The notes beneath the pieces are model-generated. The model was not told the DNA's origin. It made no database searches and saw only the letters and a list, made by a program, of their open reading frames with translations. Shown here one piece after another: positions 32,675 to 40,991 of a stretch of DNA of 64,000 nucleotides (the stretch's first letter is position 1; each line of letters opens with the position of its first letter). The stretch lies in assembly GCA_020846935.1 (NCBI GenBank), contig JADLCY010000001.1, positions 496,001-560,000 of the forward strand. Reading direction: 5' to 3'. Origin of the DNA: Gemmatimonadaceae bacterium. Its GTDB lineage: Bacteria > Gemmatimonadota > Gemmatimonadetes > Gemmatimonadales > Gemmatimonadaceae. Made by a program: the position numbers and the translations under genes.

Positions 32675-33268
32675 TCAGAACTTCCAGCCGCGCAGGGCCT
32701 GCAGCGCGGTTTCCACGGCGGTACGCTGGGCGGGTTCGTCGGCCCGCGCCAGCAACTGCTCGTAGGCCGCGACGGAGAGGTCGAGCATTTCGTAGTCGTG
32801 TTCCGCGCCGGCCACGGCGGCCGCGTTGTCGGCCAGGTTGGCAAGCGCGAGATCGTCGCCGCTGAAGCGTTCAGTGACCTGACGCCAGCGCGTGGTGCGC
32901 TGTCGCGGATCGGACTCCGAAAGCGCCCACAGGTGCCACGCACCGCGATTGGCGGGGTCGATACCGATGGCCCGGTTTGCCAGATCCTCGACGACTTCGG
33001 TTCCTGTGCCAAGGAGCCAGTACGCGTTGGCGAGTACCACGAGTGCACGCGCATTGGCCGGCTGCGTTTCGACGATCACTTCGTAGATGGGCGCCGCGGT
33101 CGCGGGATCGTCGCGGAATGACTCGGCGGCGATCACGAGCGCGTCCGGTGTCGCGCTGCGCGCGACCGCCTGAAGCGCCGTGCGGAGTTGAGCGAACTGG
33201 CCCGCTTCGCGATACTGATGCACCAGCGTGCCAATCTGGTCGGCAAGTTGCCGTTGTCCCGTTGACAT
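32675..33268 (-). CDS. TPR-repeat protein
   Basis: A 197-residue all-helical soluble protein from the ATG at 33268 (MSTGQRQLADQI). The TPR pattern is seen in APIYEVIVETQPANARALVV, then NAYWLLGTG, then ANRAIGIDPANRGAWHLWAL, about three to four repeats. It is probably a protein-interaction scaffold. Its stop lies 4 bp before the GTG of the dehydratase gene, so a joint role is possible but unknown. It is divergent from the orphan phosphoacceptor protein at 33303 (34 bp between starts). Confidence 0.75.
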   Translation of the reverse strand: MSTGQRQLADQIGTLVHQYREAGQFAQLRTALQAVARSATPDALVIAAESFRDDPATAAPIYEVIVETQPANARALVVLANAYWLLGTGTEVVEDLANRAIGIDPANRGAWHLWALSESDPRQRTTRWRQVTERFSGDDLALANLADNAAAVAGAEHDYEMLDLSVAAYEQLLARADEPAQRTAVETALQALRGWKF

Positions 33269-33302
33269 GCTGGCAAGGTAACCCGTTGCGCCCTCGCACT
33301 GC

Positions 33303-33974
33303 ATGAGCCACGCCCCCACTGGAGCGCCCGAGAGCGCCGCGGTTCCGAGAATCACCTGCCTGTCGACCGACGCCGACGCCGCTGACGTGCTGCGTGCGTC
33401 GGTCCAGGCGCTGCTGCCCGTTGCCCTGGTCGAATCGGTGGATCTCGGCCTGTTGCGGGACCCGCCGCGTTCGGAGGTCGTGATCGTGGCGGTGGGTGCG
33501 CTGGCGGCGGCGTCGGAGTCAATCGTCCGCGACCTGCGTGCGCGCGGCTATCGCCATGCGATTCTCGTGATCGCCGACACGCCCGAGATGCTCCCGACGG
33601 CGGGCCTGGCGACGCTCGGTGTCCAACGAACGATTGCAACTGCGGCATTTGGCGTGTCGCTCCCCACCGAGCTGAACGCGCTGTTGCAGTGGCAGGAGCA
33701 CACACTGGCGACCGAGGGTGGGCGGCGCCTGCTCGAGTCGGTGCGCCGACTGCAGATGTTACTCGCCGCCGGTCAACTCGCGACGAGGTTGCAGCATCGG
33801 CTGAACAATCCACTGGCGGCACTGCTGGCCGAGGCACAGTTGCTCGAGCTCGAATCGATGGCGCCGGATCACGCCGTCTCGGTGCATCGGATCATCGAGC
33901 TGTGCCGTCGCGTGATCGAGGAAACGAAGTCGATCGAGGGGCTCGCGAACGCGGACGGTGTCCCCGGTCGGTGA
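33303..33974 (+). CDS. Pseudo-receiver plus orphan His-kinase dimerisation domain
   Basis: A 223-residue protein. The first part (about 15-130) has the strand/helix order of a receiver (ITCLSTDADAADVLRASVQA ... VVIVAVGAL ... HAILVIADTP) but lacks the phosphorylatable aspartate. The second part (about 150-210) is a HisKA-type helical hairpin with the H-box LQHRLNNPLAALLAEAQLLE; the protein ends without any HATPase_c domain. It therefore could be a phosphoacceptor or phosphotransfer helix pair that needs a kinase in trans, or a dimerisation module. It is followed by a long leader and rho. Confidence 0.72.
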   Translation: MSHAPTGAPESAAVPRITCLSTDADAADVLRASVQALLPVALVESVDLGLLRDPPRSEVVIVAVGALAAASESIVRDLRARGYRHAILVIADTPEMLPTAGLATLGVQRTIATAAFGVSLPTELNALLQWQEHTLATEGGRRLLESVRRLQMLLAAGQLATRLQHRLNNPLAALLAEAQLLELESMAPDHAVSVHRIIELCRRVIEETKSIEGLANADGVPGR

Positions 33975-34007
33975 CGGCCGGCCGGCGGGCCCGGCGGCGC
34001 GGACGTA

Positions 34008-34036
34008 TTGCGCGAACGCGCCGCCTGTGCGATACT
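34008..34036 (+). promoter_or_regulatory. Candidate sigma70-type promoter upstream of rho
   Basis: TTGCGC (34008-34013), a 17-bp spacer and GATACT (34031-34036). The same -10 and spacing occur in front of the TonB-family gene. It would give a leader of more than 300 nt before rho. Confidence 0.4.
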
Positions 34037-34375
34037 CACGGCATCCGCGGCGCGCACCACGGTCGCCCGGATTCCCGGGATTCACGGTCTGACGCGTGCG
34101 ATCGTCGCAGGTACCGGTTGGAATCCCCGGAGATTCGCCTGGCAAGGGTTGTCGGTTACGCGTGAGGCGTCCGCGCCGTCCGGAAGCCTGTACCCTGTGC
34201 GAATAACGCACCCTCGTCCCGCTCAGTTCGTTCCCTGATACTGCACAGCCGTTCCCGCGCCGCGCGCGTGGAAGACGCTGTGAACCCGTCTGGACACGTT
34301 GTCCGATTCGTCACGCAGCGGCGCTGGGCGCCATGTCGTGACCAGCCCGATCGACCACCACCACAAGTCCATTGC
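34037..34375 (+). other. Long leader upstream of rho
   Basis: About 340 bases with no convincing gene. The rho frame is open from a GTG at 34268, but the conserved-type start is later. A C-rich, G-poor run at 34210-34260 (CACCCTCGTCCCGCTCAG...) could serve Rho-dependent attenuation of rho itself, as known in other bacteria. This is inference from composition only. Confidence 0.35.
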
Positions 34376-35893
34376 ATGCCTGAACGCCGACGTCCGCACC
34401 GTCGCAGCCGACGGTCGTACAAGCGCCCGCCGAACGCCGATCCGAACAGCGAGCCCAACCCGTATCGCGACGGCGAGACCGACGAGACGGCGGAGAACAC
34501 CACCACCGCGGAGGCCGTGAGCGACGCGATTGGTGAGACCGGAGGCGACGGTGGCGGGGGCGAGGTCGTAGCGGAAGCGCCGCCGCCCGCCGAGATCCAA
34601 CCGGGAAATGTCGCGCCCGCGGGACCGCAGGGCGGTTCCCCACCGAACCACCACCAGCGTCAGGACTTCCCGCGAAACGACGGCGACTACCAGCAACGCA
34701 ACGGTCGGCGCAATCGGCGGCACCGCGGTCGCCGCGGCCGCGACAACCAGCAGACACCGCAGGTTCCTGTCGTCGCCGACGGCGAGACCACCGGCTGGTT
34801 CGATACGAATCGCGAGGGCGGCTTCGTCCGCCGAGCCAACAACAGTTACCTCAACGAGAACGGCGACGCCTGGGTGCCGCCGCACCTCATGCGGCAGGCC
34901 GGGTTGCGACGTGGCGACACGGTCACCTGCTCCACCGGGCGCGACCATCGCGGCCGCGTGGTGTGCGTGGACGTGCTGACGATCAACGGCGTGGAGGTCG
35001 CGAACTTTGCCCGCCGCCCGGACTTCTCCGCACTCACCGCCACGTATCCCGACCGGCGCATCACGCTGGAGACGGGGCGCCCGGCCAAGGCCGGTCCCGA
35101 GCTCACTCGCCGCGCGATCGACCTCATGTCGCCGATCGGCTTCGGACAGCGCGCCCTGATCGTCGCGCCGGCTCGCGCCGGCAAGACGATGTTGCTGCAC
35201 GCGATCACCGAGGGCATCGCACTCAATCACCCCGAGGCCGTCCTGTTGATCCTGCTCGTGGATGAGCGGCCAGAGGAAGTGAGCGAAGCGATCTCCTGGG
35301 GCGTGGGCGAAGTCGTGTCCTCGAGCTTCGACCAGCCGGCACAGCGCCACGTCGAGGTCTGCGAGATCGTACTCGAACACGCGCGTCGCCAGGTGGAGAT
35401 GGGCAAGGACGTGGTGATCGTGCTCGACTCGCTCACGCGCATGGCACGAGCGCACAACACCGCGGAGCGTGGCTCCGGCCGCACGATGTCGGGCGGACTC
35501 GACACGACGGCCATGGCCAAGCCCAAGGCCTTCTTTGGTTCGGCGCGCTGCGTCGCACCCAAGGACGGCGGCGGCAGCCTCACGATCATCGCGACGGCCC
35601 TCGTCGAAACCGGCTCGCGCATGGACGACGTGATCTTCGAGGAGTTCAAAGGCACGGGCAACTGCGAGATCAAGCTCGATCGGTCGCTGTCGGAGAAGCG
35701 CATCTTCCCGGCGTTCGACATCGCGGCCAGCGGAACGCGGCGCGAAGAGAAGCTCTACAAGACAGATCAGCTCGACGCGATCTACACGCTGCGTCGCGGG
35801 CTGCAGCAGATGCCGCCGCAGGCCGCCATGGAATGGATGATCAAGCGCATCGCGGCAACGCCCAACAACGACGCCTTCCTGTCCGGACTCTAA
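34376..35893 (+). CDS. rho: Transcription termination factor Rho
   Basis: A 505-residue Rho (E. coli Rho is about 419). The N-terminal 125 residues are a low-complexity region rich in R, N, E, G and P (MPERRRPHRRSRRSYKRPPN ...) in place of the usual compact helix bundle. The OSB RNA-binding domain follows (TGWFDTNREGGFVRRANNSY). The ATPase core has Walker A VAPARAGKTML near 262-272, the DERPEEVSEA motif, Walker B VVIVLDSLTRMARAHN, the Q loop and R loop (GSGRTMSGGLDTTAMAKPK), and a normal C-terminus. The second Walker A lysine common in Rho (PPKAGKT) is arginine here. The start at 34376 could instead be the GTG at 34268. Confidence 0.95.
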   Translation: MPERRRPHRRSRRSYKRPPNADPNSEPNPYRDGETDETAENTTTAEAVSDAIGETGGDGGGGEVVAEAPPPAEIQPGNVAPAGPQGGSPPNHHQRQDFPRNDGDYQQRNGRRNRRHRGRRGRDNQQTPQVPVVADGETTGWFDTNREGGFVRRANNSYLNENGDAWVPPHLMRQAGLRRGDTVTCSTGRDHRGRVVCVDVLTINGVEVANFARRPDFSALTATYPDRRITLETGRPAKAGPELTRRAIDLMSPIGFGQRALIVAPARAGKTMLLHAITEGIALNHPEAVLLILLVDERPEEVSEAISWGVGEVVSSSFDQPAQRHVEVCEIVLEHARRQVEMGKDVVIVLDSLTRMARAHNTAERGSGRTMSGGLDTTAMAKPKAFFGSARCVAPKDGGGSLTIIATALVETGSRMDDVIFEEFKGTGNCEIKLDRSLSEKRIFPAFDIAASGTRREEKLYKTDQLDAIYTLRRGLQQMPPQAAMEWMIKRIAATPNNDAFLSGL

Positions 35894-35915
35894 GGGCGCG
35901 AGGATGGGCTGACGA

Positions 35916-35940
35916 ACGCCTGCCCGGCGCGGGCGGGCGT
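35916..35940. terminator. Stem-loop after rho
   Basis: ACGCCTGCCCG pairs with CGGGCGGGCGT (11 bp, one T-G pair) across a 3-nt loop, 22 bp after the rho stop and between convergent genes. No T tract, so it may block or stabilise 3' ends rather than act as a classic terminator. Confidence 0.5.
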
Positions 35941-36058
35941 GATACCTGCGAGCGCGCTCGCCGCCATGGCGATCGGGGCACTGGCCCGTCCTTTGGCGCG
36001 GTCGGCGCGCCGGACCTCCCGGGTGCCGGGTGGCAGCATGGTCAGCGCGGCGGATGAA

Positions 36059-37264
36059 TCAGGGCCTGGCGTACCTGCCCAGGTACTGCAGGTCGTCGGC
36101 GTCGCTGCGCGTGACGTACACGTGCTTCGTGCCAATACCCACGAGCGCGTGTTTGGCCGGGAGATCGAATTGCATGCGACGGACGCCGGCCGGGGTGAAC
36201 ACGTCCCAGGATTGACCCTCGAACGCCGCGTCCCTGAGACGTGAGATCCAGATCTCTCCGTCAGGCGCGACCTTGAGCGCGGCCTGACCGAAGGCTGGCT
36301 TGACGGCCGGCCACTCGGTAGGCTCATCAACGGCCATCGACGGCATCTTGCCGCGCGCCTGTGGCATCGAGGCGCTCGCGCCGGCGACGACCTTGCGGAT
36401 CTCCTTCTGCATGTCCTCGCGCTGCTTTCTGAGCCTGGCGTGGTCCTGGTTCGTGACCTTGACGCGCTCGTACGGCACGGTGACCCGCGTCGTCGTCGCG
36501 CCGGGCCCGGTGATGAACTCCATGGAGTACGTGTCACTGCGCACCACGACGATCCGGCCATCAGGAAGCAGGCCCCACTCGTCCACGACGGGGAACGCGG
36601 GCACCGTGAGGCGCATCGCCCCCGTCCCCTTGCTCACGTCGCCCGACATCTTCATCCCCGGCGATCCGATGCGCACCCACGAGAGCGTGTCCACGACCTT
36701 CTTCGCAGGGTCCAGGCGCAGCACCGACGATGTGTCGGACAACGCCGGTCCGTTGGGGCCCATGCGCATCTTCATGCCCTGGAAGTACAGTCGGCCACTG
36801 GCGTCATATCCCTTCACAGCCATCGGCCCGACGGGTAGTCCACCGGACGCCTCCCGGAGCGAGATGGTCGAAACCGCTGAGCCTCGACCATCAACGACGA
36901 GGAATCGGGCGTTCATCACGTCGTACGCGAGTGTGCTGTCGCCCTTTCGCGGGACGAGCTGCGTGAGCCGGCGGAACTCGGTCGGTCCGGACCCCTCGCG
37001 TGAGATGGGTGTGACGCTCGAGAGATCCGATGCGAGGAGACTCAGCGTGTTGTCCTTCACGTCCAGGACCACCAGCCGCCCGTCCCTGAGCTCGCGCGCA
37101 TCGAAGGCGCCACTGAACGGCTCCTCGAGCTCGGCGAGTGGCTTGCCAAGCGTCCTCGTGGGCACGCGCTGGGCCGCGCCAATGGCTGGTGCCATGGCGA
37201 TGATGAGCGCGAGGACCACACCGAGTGGCGTGGTGCTCGGAATCCGTGCCGGTCTGACTGTCAT
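36059..37264 (-). CDS. Exported 6-bladed beta-propeller protein
   Basis: A 401-residue secreted protein. The ATG at 37264 opens a signal peptide (MTVRPARIPSTTPLGVVLAL, cleavage after IGAAQ). The mature part shows NHL/6-bladed-propeller strands: FDARELRDGRLVVLDVKDNT, then SREGSGPTEFRR, FLVVDGRGSAVSTI, and the final GQAALKVAPDGEIWISRLRD. A polar charged helix (about 275-310, LRKQREDMQKEIRKVV) is inserted in the propeller. Ligand unknown. It is the third gene of a minus-strand operon after the GGT fusion and the small zinc-ribbon-like gene (22 bp gap). Confidence 0.82.
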   Translation of the reverse strand: MTVRPARIPSTTPLGVVLALIIAMAPAIGAAQRVPTRTLGKPLAELEEPFSGAFDARELRDGRLVVLDVKDNTLSLLASDLSSVTPISREGSGPTEFRRLTQLVPRKGDSTLAYDVMNARFLVVDGRGSAVSTISLREASGGLPVGPMAVKGYDASGRLYFQGMKMRMGPNGPALSDTSSVLRLDPAKKVVDTLSWVRIGSPGMKMSGDVSKGTGAMRLTVPAFPVVDEWGLLPDGRIVVVRSDTYSMEFITGPGATTTRVTVPYERVKVTNQDHARLRKQREDMQKEIRKVVAGASASMPQARGKMPSMAVDEPTEWPAVKPAFGQAALKVAPDGEIWISRLRDAAFEGQSWDVFTPAGVRRMQFDLPAKHALVGIGTKHVYVTRSDADDLQYLGRYARP

Positions 37265-37286
37265 GGTCACCCTTGCGTCGAGCGGC

Positions 37287-37553
37287 TCAGCAGCCGCTGC
37301 ATCCCTGGCGACGGCGATCCGGCCGACACCGTTCGTGAAAGGCCGCCACGGCGGCGGCCTGCCGCATCACAATGATCGACGCCTCGTCGTTCGCAAAGGG
37401 GCGGCGGCACCGCGCACAGTGCTGAAGGACCAGCTCGCTGCCTCTCGGGGAAGGCGTTCGGGTGAATCGATACGAAGCCGTGAGCGCGGGCCGGACGGGC
37501 GCGCCGGAGACGCTCGGCGAGGTCGCACCTGGTTCGGTCGCGCTTGTCTCCAT
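37287..37553 (-). CDS. Small zinc-ribbon-like protein coupled to GGT gene
   Basis: An 88-residue protein. The TGA stop of the GGT gene overlaps the ATG of this gene by one base (37553), a classic translational coupling. Third codon positions are GC-rich as in true genes. A cysteine/histidine pattern QHCARCRRPF ... FHERCRP ... GCSGC in the last 45 residues could bind one zinc ion or more. The first 35 residues are low complexity. Function unknown. The gap of 22 bp to the propeller gene places it in the same operon. Confidence 0.6.
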   Translation of the reverse strand: METSATEPGATSPSVSGAPVRPALTASYRFTRTPSPRGSELVLQHCARCRRPFANDEASIIVMRQAAAVAAFHERCRPDRRRQGCSGC

Positions 37554-40432
37554 CACGGCACAGCCCCAGCGGCGCCGGATCGCCGGGGATCGGCGCCCGC
37601 GGTGACTGCGTCACGCCCGATCGAGATCGCGGCGCCGTAGCCCATGCGCAGCTCGCCCTTGAGCGAGATCACGTTGAAGCGGTGGCCCATGGCGCGGAGT
37701 TGTGCGGTGACGGCCGGAGCGATCCCGTCTTCGATGTCGATCATGAACTCGCGCGTTGCGCCGCCACCGAACGCCCCGCGCTGCGAAGGGAGAAAGCGCG
37801 GGAGTTCGAGCGCCCGTTGCGGTGACAGCCCAAGGTCGAGGACTCCCACCAGTGTCTGGTACACGGCGGCGTTGATCCACGCGTTCCCCGCAGCGCCCAA
37901 CGTGAGGACGGCGCGCCTCTGGTCGCCATCACCGCGCAGCACGATGGTCGGCGAAATCGTCGAGCCGTGGCGCGCGTATGGCAGCCGTGCTCCGTACGCG
38001 TTGGGATCTGTGCCGTAGGATGTGAGCTTGTCGTTGTAGAGGAAGCCGAGCCCCGGGGTCACGTAGAAGTTCCCGCCCCATGTGCCGAGCGTCTGCGTGA
38101 CCGCGACCGCGTTGCCATCTGCGTCAGCCACGGTGAAGGAGGTGGTGCCCTGGGCACGGCACTCCGCGGCCCGCGCGTGATCCTGCAGGTTGCAGGGTTC
38201 GGTGGTCGACACCTCAGCGAGGTCGGCGGGCCCGATGTCTTCGTGCGCGTTGCCCTGCGGCGTGGCCGCCGGCCCGGCGCAGGTGAGGGTGTCGCCTCTG
38301 AACACGGACGGCGCGAGCGCGTGGGCCGGATCGAAGCACCGCCAGCGGGTGCGGGCGGTGTCCTTGCTGGTGAAGGGCGAGATGTCGGTCGGCCAGAGCG
38401 AGGGGTCGGCGATGCGGTTGCGCGACGTCGGCACGAGCTGCCACGCCGTGATCATCGCGTGCAGCGTGGCCGCATCCGACGTGTAGGGGCGGAGCGTGGC
38501 GACCTGCTCGAGATGATTGAGCTGGGCGGCCAGCGTGGCGCCACCGCTCACCGGCGGCGCGCTCCCGTAGACGGTGTACCCGCGGTAGGTCGTGGCCACG
38601 GGTTCACGATCGGCGGCAAAATACCTCGCGAGGTCGGTCAGCCTGATGGCGTTGCCCTTGCCACGCAGATCGTTCACCAGCCGGCGGGCCACCTCGCCGC
38701 GATAGAACCCGTCGGCGCCGGCTTTCGCGATCTGATCGAGGGTCCAGGCGAGGTCCGCGTTGCGCAGCGTGTCGCCGGCCTGGAGCGGCTTGCCGTTGCG
38801 AAAGAAGAGCGCCCGGCTCGATTCGTACTTCGCGAAGCGCTCGCGTTCGAGACGAAGCGTGGTGGCGAGCCCGTCACTCACCACGTAGCCATCACGCGCC
38901 GCGCGGATCGCCGGAGCCACGAGATCGGCCCACGGAACCTTGCCGCTGCCGTGTCGCTTCCACGCCGTGTGCATGGCCGCGACCGTCCCCGGCACCATCG
39001 CCAGCATCGGCCCGTCCGAGGGATACCGGCCGTCGGTCATGAGGGTCGCGTTGGAGAGCCCGGCCTCCTCCGGCACGCGGGCCATGAACTCGAGCAGCGC
39101 CGGCTTCGCCATCCCCTTGAGCTGCACCAGCATCTCGCCGTAGCCACCGACGCCGCTGGCGTCAGGCTCCACCACGCCTAACGCGAACGACACGGCCACG
39201 GCGGCGTCGACCACGTTGCCTCCCTTGGCGAGGATCTCGACCCCGGCGGCGGTGGCCACCGGATGTGCGCTCGACACGGCCGCGCGCCCGGTGGCCGGTT
39301 CGCGCAGCTCGGGACGCTCGGCGATCGCCTGTTGCATGGTTTCCTCGAGCGCGCTGTCGCTCACCGCGGCCGCCGCGCGCGGCGCCAGCCGATCGATCAC
39401 GGCGCGCCAGGCCCGGGCCCGGTTAGCGGCCTCGGGTGCGGCAAAGTACGTCCGCTCCATGCGCGTCGCGAAGCGCGCAAAGGCGTCGCGATTGCGCGAC
39501 GCGCGATCACCGCGCACGTCGACGACCACCGCCGTCGGCGTGCCCGCGGGCGCCACGGGCGCCGGGATCGTCAGCAGGCGATCGTCACCGCGCAGGGCTT
39601 CCGACGCCCGTCGGTCGCCCACGCGGTCCGGATCACCGTTGTACCCCGCCTCGTCAGGCGTCCGCTGCGCCACGAGGATCGTGGCCCCATCGGGTGACCA
39701 CGCCACGTCACCGCGCGCCGACGCAACAAAGTTCACGTAGCGACCGTCGGCGGGCGTCACGTAGAGCGCCGGCCGCGGCGTCCCCGTCGTGAGCGCGATA
39801 CGGTCGCCGCCCGGCGACCACGCAATGTCGTCCGCGCTGCGTTCCGCCGTCACGATCGAATCGGCGGAGCCACCGACGACGCGCACTCGCACGCGACGGC
39901 CTCCGTCAAAATGCTGGATGTACGCCAGGCGGTCACCGGCCGGCGAGAGCACCGGCGAGCGTTCCTGTGTGGTACCACTCGTCAGGCGCTTCTCCTCGCC
40001 ACTGGCCGACCGCTGCCAGAGCCGCGCGTCGTTGCCGCGCTCACGCACAAAGAAGATGGTCCCATCGCGCGCGACCGCGGGCTCGAGGTCCGGCAAGGGG
40101 CTCGTGGTCACGCGCTGCACAGCCGCCTCGCGCGCGGGAGCCACGCGATAGAGGTCGTCCTGACCCTCACGATCGGACACGAACACGAGATACGCCCCGT
40201 CCGTCGCCCACGCCGGCTGGCGGTCCCATGCGGCACCGCGTGTGACCTGGACCCAACTTCGGCCGTTCGACTGCCGAACCCAGATGTCCCCTTCGATCGA
40301 GGCCGCGAGCCGACCGTCACGCGCGAACGCGATATCGCGCACCGGGAGGCCCGGCGCCTGGGCTGACGCGTCGTGGGCCGCGAGAATGGTCCCGGTCACG
40401 AGGACGACAAGAGATCGATGACGTGTGTTCAC
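37553..40432 (-). CDS. ggt: Gamma-glutamyltransferase fused to an N-terminal TolB/PD40-like propeller
   Basis: A 959-residue exported protein from a GTG at 40432 with GAGG 6 nt upstream and a signal peptide (VNTRHRSLVVLVTGTILAAH). Residues about 30-310 are PD40/TolB-like repeats (AFARDGRLAASIEGDIWVRQ, WATDGAYLVFVSDREGQDDL, LSPAGDRLAYIQ, WSPGGDRIAL, WSPDGATILV). Residues about 390-950 are a full gamma-glutamyltransferase: ASGVGGYGEMLVQ in the large subunit, and the autoprocessing site GTTSFTVADADGN (nucleophile threonine near 762) opening the small subunit. It cleaves gamma-glutamyl bonds such as in glutathione. The propeller head is not part of classic GGT. Confidence 0.92.
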   Translation of the reverse strand: MNTRHRSLVVLVTGTILAAHDASAQAPGLPVRDIAFARDGRLAASIEGDIWVRQSNGRSWVQVTRGAAWDRQPAWATDGAYLVFVSDREGQDDLYRVAPAREAAVQRVTTSPLPDLEPAVARDGTIFFVRERGNDARLWQRSASGEEKRLTSGTTQERSPVLSPAGDRLAYIQHFDGGRRVRVRVVGGSADSIVTAERSADDIAWSPGGDRIALTTGTPRPALYVTPADGRYVNFVASARGDVAWSPDGATILVAQRTPDEAGYNGDPDRVGDRRASEALRGDDRLLTIPAPVAPAGTPTAVVVDVRGDRASRNRDAFARFATRMERTYFAAPEAANRARAWRAVIDRLAPRAAAAVSDSALEETMQQAIAERPELREPATGRAAVSSAHPVATAAGVEILAKGGNVVDAAVAVSFALGVVEPDASGVGGYGEMLVQLKGMAKPALLEFMARVPEEAGLSNATLMTDGRYPSDGPMLAMVPGTVAAMHTAWKRHGSGKVPWADLVAPAIRAARDGYVVSDGLATTLRLERERFAKYESSRALFFRNGKPLQAGDTLRNADLAWTLDQIAKAGADGFYRGEVARRLVNDLRGKGNAIRLTDLARYFAADREPVATTYRGYTVYGSAPPVSGGATLAAQLNHLEQVATLRPYTSDAATLHAMITAWQLVPTSRNRIADPSLWPTDISPFTSKDTARTRWRCFDPAHALAPSVFRGDTLTCAGPAATPQGNAHEDIGPADLAEVSTTEPCNLQDHARAAECRAQGTTSFTVADADGNAVAVTQTLGTWGGNFYVTPGLGFLYNDKLTSYGTDPNAYGARLPYARHGSTISPTIVLRGDGDQRRAVLTLGAAGNAWINAAVYQTLVGVLDLGLSPQRALELPRFLPSQRGAFGGGATREFMIDIEDGIAPAVTAQLRAMGHRFNVISLKGELRMGYGAAISIGRDAVTAGADPRRSGAAGAVP

Positions 40433-40533
40433 GAAGACCTCGGCGAAACGCGACGGACACGCGCCGCGACCTCGCGGAATTTGCTGACCGGCCATCCCGG
40501 CGCCAGCTTCTCCGCTCCCTCACATCAGGCCCC

Positions 40534-40986
40534 ATGGACGACGTCAACCTGAAGGCCCTCGTCGAGGGCGGCGATGGAATCCACGTGATCCGCGGCAGCC
40601 CGGACATCCGGGCCTGGAACGGTATCCGCTACGCCGCCGGGCTCTCGGCGAAAAACGTCCCCGCGAAGCAGCTCTCGATGAACGTCGCGCGCATTCCACC
40701 CGGCGGCGTGGCATACGCCCACGTGCACGTCGGCTTCGAGGTGATGCTCTACATCCTGCAGGGTACCGTGCGTCATGAATACGGCGAACACCTGCGTCAG
40801 CGCATCGTGAACACGGCCGGCGACTTCATCTACATCGAGCCGGGCGTGCCGCACGAGGTGTTCAACGAGAGCGACACGGAACCGGTCATGGCCGTCGTCG
40901 CGCGCTCGGACGCCAGCGAGTGGAGCCACATTGTGGTCTACGACCGCGAGAGCGGCAAACTCGGGGAGGTGCTCGCGCGCGAGTAG
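40534..40986 (+). CDS. Cupin-domain protein
   Basis: A 150-residue single-domain cupin from the ATG at 40534. Motif 1 is AYAHVHVGFEVMLYILQG, with two histidines and a glutamate as metal ligands. Motif 2 is DFIYIEPGVPHEVFNES, with the fourth ligand histidine. The protein is cytosolic. Cupins of this size include isomerases, dioxygenases and small-ligand sensors, so the reaction cannot be told. It is divergent from the GGT fusion gene (101 bp between starts) and converges with the aminopeptidase gene (5 bp gap). Confidence 0.85.
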   Translation: MDDVNLKALVEGGDGIHVIRGSPDIRAWNGIRYAAGLSAKNVPAKQLSMNVARIPPGGVAYAHVHVGFEVMLYILQGTVRHEYGEHLRQRIVNTAGDFIYIEPGVPHEVFNESDTEPVMAVVARSDASEWSHIVVYDRESGKLGEVLARE

Positions 40987-40991
40987 CGCCG

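Noticed and set aside
32671-33054. 128-codon upstream extension of the threonine dehydratase-like frame.
   Set aside because: It lies in the TPR gene in another frame; the enzyme begins normally at the GTG at 32670, right after the TPR stop.
40433-40495. N-terminal extension of the GGT fusion and of the cupin frame over the same divergent region.
   Set aside because: Both long frames lack their natural start features there; the GTG at 40432 (with GAGG and signal peptide) and the ATG at 40534 fit family starts.
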